64,000 bases of DNA from Actinomadura rudentiformis (lineage in GTDB: Bacteria; Actinomycetota; Actinomycetes; Streptosporangiales; Streptosporangiaceae): assembly GCF_008923185.1 (NCBI RefSeq), contig NZ_WBMT01000030.1:1-64000 (forward strand), in the 5' to 3' direction. Both the position numbers and the translations under genes were made by a program. Position 1 is the stretch's first letter; every line of letters starts with the position of its first letter. The notes beneath the pieces were generated by a model that was not told the DNA's origin, did not search any database, and saw only the letters and a program-made list of their open reading frames with translations. Shown one piece after another: positions 29,145 to 35,716 of this stretch.

Positions 29145-29504
29145 TCAAGGAAGTGGGTCTTCACCTAGCTTGAGCGGGGATATTTCTTTTACCCGCCAGC
29201 CATCGAGTAGTGGGGAATAGGACAACAGCCGTTGTCCGAACGTTTCTACTGTGGCCTTGGCTGCGGCGGGCGATTCGGCGAGCAGGAAGACCACGACTTC
29301 CATTTCAGTCCCGTGCCGGCGGGCGTAGAGATGTTCCAGATGGTCCGAAGGGCGGGCGAGTGCCCAGGCCAGGTCGCACATCGTCGCGGGCGACAGAGTG
29401 GTCGGGTGCGGGGCTGTGGGGCCCGGGGCCGTCGATGACGGGGCTGGAGAGGACGGGGCGCCGGCGCAGTCCACGGTTTCCAGAGTCATGCGAACTGCGT
29501 ACAC
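29145..29504 (-). CDS. Small hypothetical protein upstream of the LAL regulator
   Basis: A 119-residue ORF (GTG at 29504, or ATG at 29489 giving 114 residues). I do not recognise the family. The first 40 residues are rich in Ala, Pro, Ser and Thr and look disordered. Residues 45-119 look folded, with alternating beta and helix (EMEVVVFLLAE, then a helix, then LLDGWRVKEISPL). No membrane segment, signal peptide or DNA-binding motif is visible. The 14-nt gap to the LAL gene and shared strand suggest one transcript and perhaps a partner or modulator of the regulator. No convincing ribosome-binding site precedes either start, so the exact N-terminus is unsure. Confidence 0.6.
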   Translation of the reverse strand: MYAVRMTLETVDCAGAPSSPAPSSTAPGPTAPHPTTLSPATMCDLAWALARPSDHLEHLYARRHGTEMEVVVFLLAESPAAAKATVETFGQRLLSYSPLLDGWRVKEISPLKLGEDPLP

Positions 29505-29834
29505 GGCTGATGCGATTTCCTCTCGTCAACCCCATGAGAATCCTCCGCCTGATCCGCTGGCCGCTACAGTGGCACAGTCGTGATCGAGCATTACTTGCGC
29601 TTCCGGATTCTGTGCCACCATTCCTCCTGGGTTTCGCAGCCTCTGATGACCGGTTGCTTGTCTGTTCTCCATCTTGGACACGCATTTGTCGAATGTCATC
29701 GATTCGACCTGGCAGCTTCCGTCATGGCAGCAAGGTGACAGGAGTTCCCAATGACAGCTTTGGGCCATGGACTTGATCGAGAGGTCTCTGACCAGCAAAA
29801 CTATGGATCATGAAGACATGCTGCGGGAGGCGGA
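29505..29834. other. Divergent regulatory intergenic region (330 bp)
   Basis: No gene is supported here. The region separates the leftward small-ORF/LAL unit from the rightward TrmB-like/LuxR gene and must hold both promoters. It is visibly less GC-rich than its surroundings. It contains a 9-bp inverted repeat at 29569-29577 and 29610-29618. No clear -10/-35 pair could be assigned with confidence. Confidence 0.6.
29569..29618. repeat. 9-bp inverted repeat in the divergent promoter region
   Basis: The arms gtggcacag and ctgtgccac are perfect reverse complements separated by 32 bp. The spacing is about three helical turns apart centre to centre, which would suit two sites for a dimeric regulator such as the adjacent LuxR-type proteins. 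Function is inference only. Confidence 0.5.
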
Positions 29835-30812
29835 GTGCTGGAAGCGCTCGGTATCGATGAAGTGACAGAAAGCGTTTATCTCGCACTGCTCAAACATCCG
29901 GACGCCGGAGTGATGGCGACGGCCGAACGTCTCGGAATCACCGAGAAGGCCGTCAGGAAGGCGCTGGACCGGCTGACGGAACTCTCGCTCCTGCGCCGTT
30001 CGGCGGAGGAGCCGGGAACGCTGCTCCCCGTCAGTCCGGTCGTGGGGCTCAATATGCTGCTGGCCCGCAACCAGGAAGACCTGACGTTGCGGCACCGGCA
30101 GATCGAGCAGGCGAAAACCGTGGTGGAGGCCATCTCCGCCGAGTACGACGCCATGCAGGAATTCGACACCGGGGCCGTCAAGAAGCTCGACGGGATCGAG
30201 GCCGTACGCGCCAGGCTGGAGGAGCTCGCCCACAGCGCCCAGGACGACTGCCTGTCGTTCGTGGCGGGCCCGCAGCAGGAGGACGCACTCGAGGCCAGCC
30301 GCCCACTCGACCGGCTGGCCCTGGAACGCGGCGTCCGCATCCGGATCGTCTACCAGGAGAGTTTCCGCAACCATCCGGTCACCCTGCGGTACGTGCGGTG
30401 GCTGACCATGCTGGGCGGGGAGGCGCGCACGGTGCCGACCCTTCCGCTGCCGCTGGTCATCGTCGACCGTGAGGTGGCACTCGTCCCGCTCGATGCGGCT
30501 GACGTGCGGCTTGGCGCGCTGGAGGTGCGCAGCGGCGGTCTCGTCGGTGCGCTGTGCTCGCTCTTCGAGTACATCTGGATCTCGTCGATCCCGTTCGGCG
30601 ACGAATTGGTCAAGGACGACATCGGCCTCGCCCCGCAGGAACGTGCCATTCTCCGGCTGCTGGCCAACGGCCAGACCGACGACAGTGTCGCGCGCGAACT
30701 GGGGCTCTCCGTGCGCACCGTGCGCCGCCAGGTATCGAGCCTCATGACCAAACTAGGGGCCAGAAGCCGCTTCCAGGCAGGGGTTCTCGCCGCTGAGAGA
30801 GACTGGCTCTAA
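29835..30812 (+). CDS. TrmB-like / LuxR C-terminal hybrid transcriptional regulator
   Basis: A 325-residue regulator with two candidate DNA-binding ends. Residues 1-60 form a winged-helix of TrmB type (TESVYLALLKHP, then ATAERLGITEKAVRKALDRL). A central effector-like region has VDREVALVPL and FEYIWISSIPFG. The C-terminus is a LuxR helix-turn-helix (APQERAILRLLANGQTDDSV, LSVRTVRRQVSSLM, LGARSRFQAGV). Proteins of this layout are frequent in actinomycete secondary-metabolite loci, but few are characterised. The start is GTG, with gggagg 5 nt upstream. It reads toward the dTDP-glucose dehydratase 63 bp downstream and may control it, the PKS operon or both. Confidence 0.85.
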   Translation: MLEALGIDEVTESVYLALLKHPDAGVMATAERLGITEKAVRKALDRLTELSLLRRSAEEPGTLLPVSPVVGLNMLLARNQEDLTLRHRQIEQAKTVVEAISAEYDAMQEFDTGAVKKLDGIEAVRARLEELAHSAQDDCLSFVAGPQQEDALEASRPLDRLALERGVRIRIVYQESFRNHPVTLRYVRWLTMLGGEARTVPTLPLPLVIVDREVALVPLDAADVRLGALEVRSGGLVGALCSLFEYIWISSIPFGDELVKDDIGLAPQERAILRLLANGQTDDSVARELGLSVRTVRRQVSSLMTKLGARSRFQAGVLAAERDWL

Positions 30813-30824
30813 TAGGGGCCCCTA
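30813..30824. promoter_or_regulatory. 12-bp perfect palindrome after the regulator stop codon
   Basis: The sequence taggggccccta is a perfect palindrome with no loop, directly after the TAA of the regulator gene and about 50 bp before the dehydratase ATG. A loop-free palindrome suits a protein-binding site better than a terminator. A direct repeat of ccttag follows closer to the dehydratase start. Operator function is inference. Confidence 0.4.
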
Positions 30825-30875
30825 ACCTTGCTCCCGGCCCATGGAAAACAGCTTTTCACTCCTTAGCCTTAGCCC

Positions 30876-31889
30876 ATGACAGCGCTATTGGTAACCGGAG
30901 CCGCCGGATTCATCGGCTCCCACTTCGCGCGTTATTGGACGCGGCGGCATCCGGACGATACCGTCGTCGCGTTCGATGCGCTGACGTACGCCGGAACGGA
31001 GACCAACCTCGCCGACATCCGCGACCGGATCGTCTTCGTGCAGGGCGACATCGGCAACCTCGATCTGGTGCGGATCGTCCTGGACACCTACCAGGTCGAC
31101 GTCGTGGTCAACTTCGCCGCCGAATCGCACAACAGCCTCGCCGTACTGGACCCGGCCCGGTTCTTCCGCACCAACGTGATGGGGACGCAGGCGCTGGCCG
31201 AGGCGTGCCGCCTCCAGCAGGTCGAACGCCTGCACCATGTCTCCACCTGCGAGGTCTACGGTGACCTCGCCCTGGACGACGACGCGGTGTTCACCGAGAC
31301 GACGCCATACCGTCCCCGCACGCCCTACAACGCGAGCAAGGGCTCCGCCGACCATGTGATCCGGGCCTATCACGAGACGTTCGGACTGCCGGTCACCATC
31401 ACCAACTGCGCCAACAACTACGGCAGCCACCAGTTTCCCGAGAAGGTGATCCCGCTCTTCACCACGCGGGCCCTCGACGGCCGCCCGCTCCCGGTCTACG
31501 CCAGCAGTGCCAACCGCCGCGAGTGGATCCATGCAGTCGACCACTGCCGGGCCATCGAGCTGGTCCTGCTGGAGGGCCGCGTCGGCGAGACGTACCACGT
31601 GGGCACCGGCGTCGAGGCGAGCGTCGAGGAGATCGCCGACCTCGTCCTGGACGAGCTCGGCCTGCCCGCCACCCTCAAGACCACCGTCCCCGACCGTCCC
31701 GGCCATGACCGCCGCTACCTCCTCGACTCCACCAAGCTCCGCGACGAACTCGGCTGGACCCCCGAGATCCCGTTCGACGCCGGAATCCGCGAGACCATCC
31801 GGTGGTACGCCGGCAACCGCGACTGGTGGTCCCCCCTGATCGGCCGGAGCCCCGTCCAGGAAGGCCAGTGGGCGACGGCGACGGTCTAG
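30876..31889 (+). CDS. dTDP-glucose 4,6-dehydratase homologue (extended SDR, RmlB/DesIV-like)
   Basis: A 337-residue extended short-chain dehydrogenase. It has NAD-binding GAAGFIGS (8-15), DALTYAGTETNL, the catalytic YNASK (about 150-154), and an RmlB-like tail (GHDRRYLLDSTKLRDELGW). The family turns dTDP-glucose into dTDP-4-keto-6-deoxyglucose, the entry to deoxysugars. Two departures from the usual sequence stand out. STCEVYG (near 121-127) has Cys where RmlB has the catalytic Asp of TDEVYG. AAESHNSL lacks the usual AAESHVDRS. It may therefore be a divergent dehydratase or a relative with altered chemistry. No clear SD precedes the ATG. Its stop codon shares CTAG with the stop of the convergent glycosyltransferase. 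Confidence 0.85.
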   Translation: MTALLVTGAAGFIGSHFARYWTRRHPDDTVVAFDALTYAGTETNLADIRDRIVFVQGDIGNLDLVRIVLDTYQVDVVVNFAAESHNSLAVLDPARFFRTNVMGTQALAEACRLQQVERLHHVSTCEVYGDLALDDDAVFTETTPYRPRTPYNASKGSADHVIRAYHETFGLPVTITNCANNYGSHQFPEKVIPLFTTRALDGRPLPVYASSANRREWIHAVDHCRAIELVLLEGRVGETYHVGTGVEASVEEIADLVLDELGLPATLKTTVPDRPGHDRRYLLDSTKLRDELGWTPEIPFDAGIRETIRWYAGNRDWWSPLIGRSPVQEGQWATATV

Positions 31890-32992
31890 GCGCCGGCCAG
31901 GCACGAGAGCGTTGAGACGATCGCCGCAGGTGCGGGCTGGGCGCGGACCTCGTCCGCCAGGGCCTGAGCGGCCCGGGCGTAGGAGGTGTGCTCGAGGAGC
32001 GCCGTCACGGCCTCCGCCGCGGCGGAGGCGGAGGCTTCGGCGCCGACCAGCCTGATGGCGGCGCCGCTCGCGCTCAGCCGTTCGGAGTTGACGTACTGGT
32101 CGGTGCCTTGCGGGATCAGCAGCTGCGGGACGCCGTAGACGACGGCCGAGGACGAACTCCCCATCCCGCCGTGATGGATGATGGCGTCGCAGGTCGGCAG
32201 GACCTGGTTGAGCGGGACCCAACCGGCCATGACCACGCCTTCGGGCATCGGCCCGTGGCCCTCGGTCATCGCCGGGTCCATGCCGACGATGACCTCCCGC
32301 CCGTCCCCGGCCAGGCGTTCGGCGATGTCGACGACCAGCCGGCGCAGGGCGGCCGTTCCATGCCGGGGGAGGACGCTGCCGAACGTGAGGAGAACGCGGG
32401 GCCGCCCGCTGCGCGCCGGAACCCAGTCGGCGACGACCTCCGCCCCGTTGTAGGGGATGTAGCGCATGTGGGTGCCCGGCTCGGCATAGGGCTGCAGGAG
32501 GCTCGGGGCGCACGGGTACAGGGTGAGGTCGGGCCGGGGCAGCCCGGCCGGCTCCGCCAGCTCGGCCTCAGCGGCGTTCACGATCTCGGGTGGGACGGCC
32601 AGCCCCCAGTGATGCTGCACCCAGGGGATGCCCCGCTCGGTGGCGATCAGGCGGCCCGCGAACTCGGCGGGCTCGCTGATGAGCAGGTCGGGAGGGCCGG
32701 CCTTGAAGATGCCGGCCATCCCGTCGAGACAGCGCAGTCCGAGCCCCGCCCAGCCGCGTCCGCTGAGCTCGAAGGGATGCTCGGAGGAGTTCCCGTTGAA
32801 CGCGGCGTAGTCCTCTTTGCCGAGAGTCTCGGAGACGATCTCAGCCGGCAACCCGGCACGCGTCACCGTCTCGGCGAAGTCCCGATGGCAGGCCACGACG
32901 ACCTCATGACCCGCGGAACGCAGAGCCCAGGCCAGCGCCACCATCGGCGAGAAGTGCCCGAACAGGGGAATCGTGCTGACCAGAACGCGCAA
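31886..32992 (-). CDS. GT1-family glycosyltransferase (macrolide/deoxysugar type)
   Basis: A 368-residue GT-B glycosyltransferase. The N-terminal acceptor domain opens with MRVLVSTIPLFGHFSPM, typical of antibiotic GT1 enzymes. The C-terminal donor domain has VLLTFGSVLPRHG and the nucleotide-sugar motif HHGGMGSSSSAVVYGVPQ (from about 269) followed by PQGTDQYVNSERL. It most likely transfers the dimethylamino sugar to the polyketide aglycone (inference from context). No DesVIII-type helper protein is seen nearby. The start is TTG at 32992, with gaggcgg 6 nt upstream. It follows the acyl-CoA oxidase gene on the same strand after 128 bp and converges on the dehydratase gene, overlapping its stop by 4 nt. 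Confidence 0.93.
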   Translation of the reverse strand: MRVLVSTIPLFGHFSPMVALAWALRSAGHEVVVACHRDFAETVTRAGLPAEIVSETLGKEDYAAFNGNSSEHPFELSGRGWAGLGLRCLDGMAGIFKAGPPDLLISEPAEFAGRLIATERGIPWVQHHWGLAVPPEIVNAAEAELAEPAGLPRPDLTLYPCAPSLLQPYAEPGTHMRYIPYNGAEVVADWVPARSGRPRVLLTFGSVLPRHGTAALRRLVVDIAERLAGDGREVIVGMDPAMTEGHGPMPEGVVMAGWVPLNQVLPTCDAIIHHGGMGSSSSAVVYGVPQLLIPQGTDQYVNSERLSASGAAIRLVGAEASASAAAEAVTALLEHTSYARAAQALADEVRAQPAPAAIVSTLSCLAGA

Positions 32993-33120
32993 GCGGCACC
33001 GCCTCAGAACGCGGGGGAGTTCCCGCCAATATAACGGCCCTGACGATCACCCCGAAAGATCTTCAGATGAAGATGCGCGGCACCAATGACGCCGATTCCC
33101 GGCGCCATTTTTCGGCGGCA

Positions 33121-35172
33121 TCAGGCCAGCCGGCTCAATGACGCCGCAAAAGGATCGCCAAGCTTCCGGTACCGGACGATCGGGACGTCGAGAAGATGTG
33201 GGGGAATGGCGAAGCCGTCCACCAGGGTGCGGGCGTGCGGGCGCAGCAGCTTGCAGAGTTCGTTGACGGTCTCGAGCAGCGCCTTGGCGGTGGCCGGGCT
33301 GAGACGGCCGTGTTCGAGGAACCAGGCGCGGTCGGCCTCGATCGTGGACAGCACGTAGAGGTCGCAGACCCGGCCCAGCAGTTCGGTGGCGGCCTCGTCG
33401 CACCGGTCCAGGGCGGCGACGAAGGCCTCCAGGACGATCCGGTCGACATGGACGCGGGCCGCGCGCAGCACATGGTCCTGGGCGTCGTTGAAGACCTCGA
33501 ACGGGTCGGCACCGTCGGAGGCGGCCCGGCGCAGCCGCCGGGCGAGTCCCTCCAGGACGTGCTTCTCCCTGTCCTCGAAGGCCTGCAACTGCCAGGCCCG
33601 GTCCAGCAGGTCGGCCTCGCTCGGCTCGCCGCGCGCGGTCAGAAGGCGGGCGATCGTGGAACGGGCCGCGGTGCGTTCGATCAGCGCCTCCGCGAACTGC
33701 TCGGCCACGAAGCGGGCCAGGCCGAGCGTGCCGAGGTCGTCCACGTCGTGTTGGAAGCGGGTGAGCAGCCCTTTGGCCACCAGCTGCAGCAGGACCGTGT
33801 TGTCGCCCTCGAACGTGGTGAAGACATCGGTGTCGGCCTTCAGCTGCGGCAGGCGGTTGGCCGTCAGATAGCCGGCGCCGCCGCATGCTTCCCGGCAGGC
33901 CTGGATGGTCTGCGTGGCGTGCCATGTCGATATCGCCTTGAGCCCGGCGGCCCGCGACTCCAACTCCCGCTGCCGCCAGTCCTCGACCTCGTCCTCACCG
34001 TGGAGGTCGTGCAGCGCGGTGACCAGCTCTTCCTGGGCGAAATGCAGCGCGTAGGCGGTGGCCAGCGCGGGCAGCAGCTTCCGCTGATGCGCCAGGTAGT
34101 CCAGGATCGGGACCTCGGTTCCGGTCCCAGGGCGGTCGAACTGGCGCCGCGCCTCGCCGTACCGGACGGCGAGGGTGAGCGCGGTCTTGGAGGCGGACCC
34201 CGCCCCGCCCGCGATGCTGACACGACCACGGATCAACGTGCCGAGCATGGTGAAGAACCGCCGTGCCGGGTTGTCGATCGGGCTGGAGTACACCCCTTCG
34301 GCGTCGACGTCGCCGAATCGGTTGAGCAGGGCCTCGCGCGGCACGCGGACGTGATCGAAATACAGGCGGCCGTTGTCGACCCCGTTCAGCCCGCCCTTGG
34401 GCCCGCAGTCCTCGATCCGCACCCCCGGGCATGGCCGTCCGTGCTCGTCCCGGATCGGCACGAGCAGGGCATGAACGCCGTGCGACTCCCCGCCGACGAT
34501 CAACTGGGCGAAGACCACGGCCATCCGGCCGTCGCGGGCGGCGTTGCCGATGTAGTCCTTGCGGGCGCTCTCCACCGGCGTGTGGATCACGAACGCGCCG
34601 GCCTCGTACGTCGCCATGGTCTCCAGGTGGGCGACGTCGGAGCCGTGCCCGCTCTCGGTCATCGCGAAGCACCCGAGCAGCTCCAGATCCATGACCTGCC
34701 GGAGGTACAGGCGGTGGTGACGTTCCGTGCCCAGTGCCTGGATCGCCCCGCCGAACAGTCCCCACTGGACGCCCGCCTTCACCAGCAGCGACAGGTCGCC
34801 GAGTCCCAGCATCTCGAACGAGATCACAGAGCCGCCGATGTCGCCCTTCCCGCCGTACTCCTTGGGAAAGCCCTGCCGCGGATACCCCTCCTTGGCCAGC
34901 CGCCGCAGCTCCTCCAGGACCCTGGCGCGCTGCTCCTCGACGTCGCCGGTCTCGCCCGCGGGCGGCCTCAGCTCCTGCATCCGCCGGCGAGCGGCCTGGC
35001 GGACAGGCTCCCACCGGCCGTCCAGGACCCGGCGGAGCGCCTCCGGGTCGACTGCGTCCTCCAAGGGCGAAAGCTTCACCTGGTCCACCTTCCGGCCGTA
35101 CGAGATCTTCCTCCGTACAGGCCGCTTACCCGCCAGTAGCCCATCCATGTCCCGGCGCCCAGGCCGGGACAT
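33121..35172 (-). CDS. Acyl-CoA oxidase / acyl-CoA dehydrogenase family protein
   Basis: A 683-residue FAD enzyme of the acyl-CoA oxidase type. It shows CFAMTESGHGSDV (flavin/substrate loop), DCGPKGGLNGVDNGRLYFDH, and ACGGAGYLTANRLP followed by FEGDNTVLLQLVAKGLL, which carries the usual catalytic Glu region. Expected reaction: alpha,beta-oxidation of a fatty acyl-CoA to the enoyl-CoA with electron transfer to oxygen. The frame is open far upstream, but that part has no homology look and overlaps the S4 gene. The ATG at 35172 has GAAGG 6 nt upstream; an ATG at 35148 is the alternative. It begins 17 nt after the S4-protein stop. A role in the polyketide pathway, for instance supplying a starter unit, is possible but unsupported; ordinary lipid metabolism is as likely. 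Confidence 0.93.
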   Translation of the reverse strand: MSRPGRRDMDGLLAGKRPVRRKISYGRKVDQVKLSPLEDAVDPEALRRVLDGRWEPVRQAARRRMQELRPPAGETGDVEEQRARVLEELRRLAKEGYPRQGFPKEYGGKGDIGGSVISFEMLGLGDLSLLVKAGVQWGLFGGAIQALGTERHHRLYLRQVMDLELLGCFAMTESGHGSDVAHLETMATYEAGAFVIHTPVESARKDYIGNAARDGRMAVVFAQLIVGGESHGVHALLVPIRDEHGRPCPGVRIEDCGPKGGLNGVDNGRLYFDHVRVPREALLNRFGDVDAEGVYSSPIDNPARRFFTMLGTLIRGRVSIAGGAGSASKTALTLAVRYGEARRQFDRPGTGTEVPILDYLAHQRKLLPALATAYALHFAQEELVTALHDLHGEDEVEDWRQRELESRAAGLKAISTWHATQTIQACREACGGAGYLTANRLPQLKADTDVFTTFEGDNTVLLQLVAKGLLTRFQHDVDDLGTLGLARFVAEQFAEALIERTAARSTIARLLTARGEPSEADLLDRAWQLQAFEDREKHVLEGLARRLRRAASDGADPFEVFNDAQDHVLRAARVHVDRIVLEAFVAALDRCDEAATELLGRVCDLYVLSTIEADRAWFLEHGRLSPATAKALLETVNELCKLLRPHARTLVDGFAIPPHLLDVPIVRYRKLGDPFAASLSRLA

Positions 35173-35176
35173 GGAT
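35143..35176 (-). promoter_or_regulatory. 14-bp hairpin enclosing the acyl-CoA oxidase start codons
   Basis: Perfect inverted repeat: arms 35143-35156 and 35163-35176 with a 6-nt loop. On the minus-strand mRNA both candidate ATGs (35172 and 35148) fall in the stem, one in each arm, immediately after the GAAGG ribosome-binding site. The stem could block initiation unless ribosomes finishing the S4 gene open it. It could instead act as a partial terminator. No T-run follows. Confidence 0.7.
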
Positions 35177-35189
35177 CGCCTTCGGCAGG

Positions 35190-35576
35190 TCAGTGGGGTG
35201 GGCGGCGGCCGAAGAGGCGCTCGATGCGGCGGCGCTCGCGCTTGGTGGGACGGCCCGCGCCACGGTCTCGGAGCCCGACCGGCATGGTCGCCTCGCGTGG
35301 CGGGCGCGGCGGGCTCTTGTCCACGTAGCATTCGGCGGCGATGGGAGCCCCGACCCGCTTGGTGATGATCCGGGAGATGATCACGACGCGTTCCCATCCC
35401 TCTTGGCGGATCCGCACCTCGTCGCCCACCCGCACCGTCTGCGCGGGCTTGGCACGGACCCCGTTCACCCGGACGTGACCGCCACGGCAGGCGGTGGAGG
35501 CCATCGAGCGGGTCTTGGCCAGCCGTACCGACCAGATCCAGCTGTCGACGCGCGTACTCACCTGCTCCTCTGCCAT
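35190..35576 (-). CDS. S4-domain RNA-binding protein (Hsp15-like)
   Basis: A 128-residue basic protein with an S4 fold near the N-terminus: STRVDSWIWSVRLAKTRSMA, then ACRGGHVRVNGVRAKPAQTV and GDEVRI. The C-terminus is a short Arg-rich tail (TKRERRRIERLFGRR). This matches the Hsp15/YlmH-type family, which binds structured rRNA; Hsp15 recognises stalled 50S subunits. The ATG at 35576 (MAEEQVSTR) is preferred over the upstream in-frame start at 35618. It is probably the first gene of a two-gene operon with the acyl-CoA oxidase, whose ATG is 17 nt past its stop. It is a housekeeping-type protein and shows no link to the flanking clusters. Confidence 0.9.
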   Translation of the reverse strand: MAEEQVSTRVDSWIWSVRLAKTRSMASTACRGGHVRVNGVRAKPAQTVRVGDEVRIRQEGWERVVIISRIITKRVGAPIAAECYVDKSPPRPPREATMPVGLRDRGAGRPTKRERRRIERLFGRRPPH

Positions 35577-35671
35577 GCCGCCACTGTAATGCGCGGCCCG
35601 CCCGCCGATCTTGTGCATTTTCAGCGCAGCGGGCCGGGCGGTCGGGGCTGGACGGGCGGGCCGGCGACCAG

Positions 35672-35703
35672 GCCGCAGGTGGCGACCGCGCCGCAGGTGG
35701 CGA
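35672..35703. repeat. Two-copy 14-bp direct repeat downstream of the ABC exporter gene
   Basis: gccgcaggtggcga occurs at 35672-35685 and 35690-35703, an 18-bp period. It lies in the short gap between the exporter stop and the S4 gene. No function is evident. Confidence 0.55.
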
Positions 35704-35716
35704 GCGGCAGCATGTG

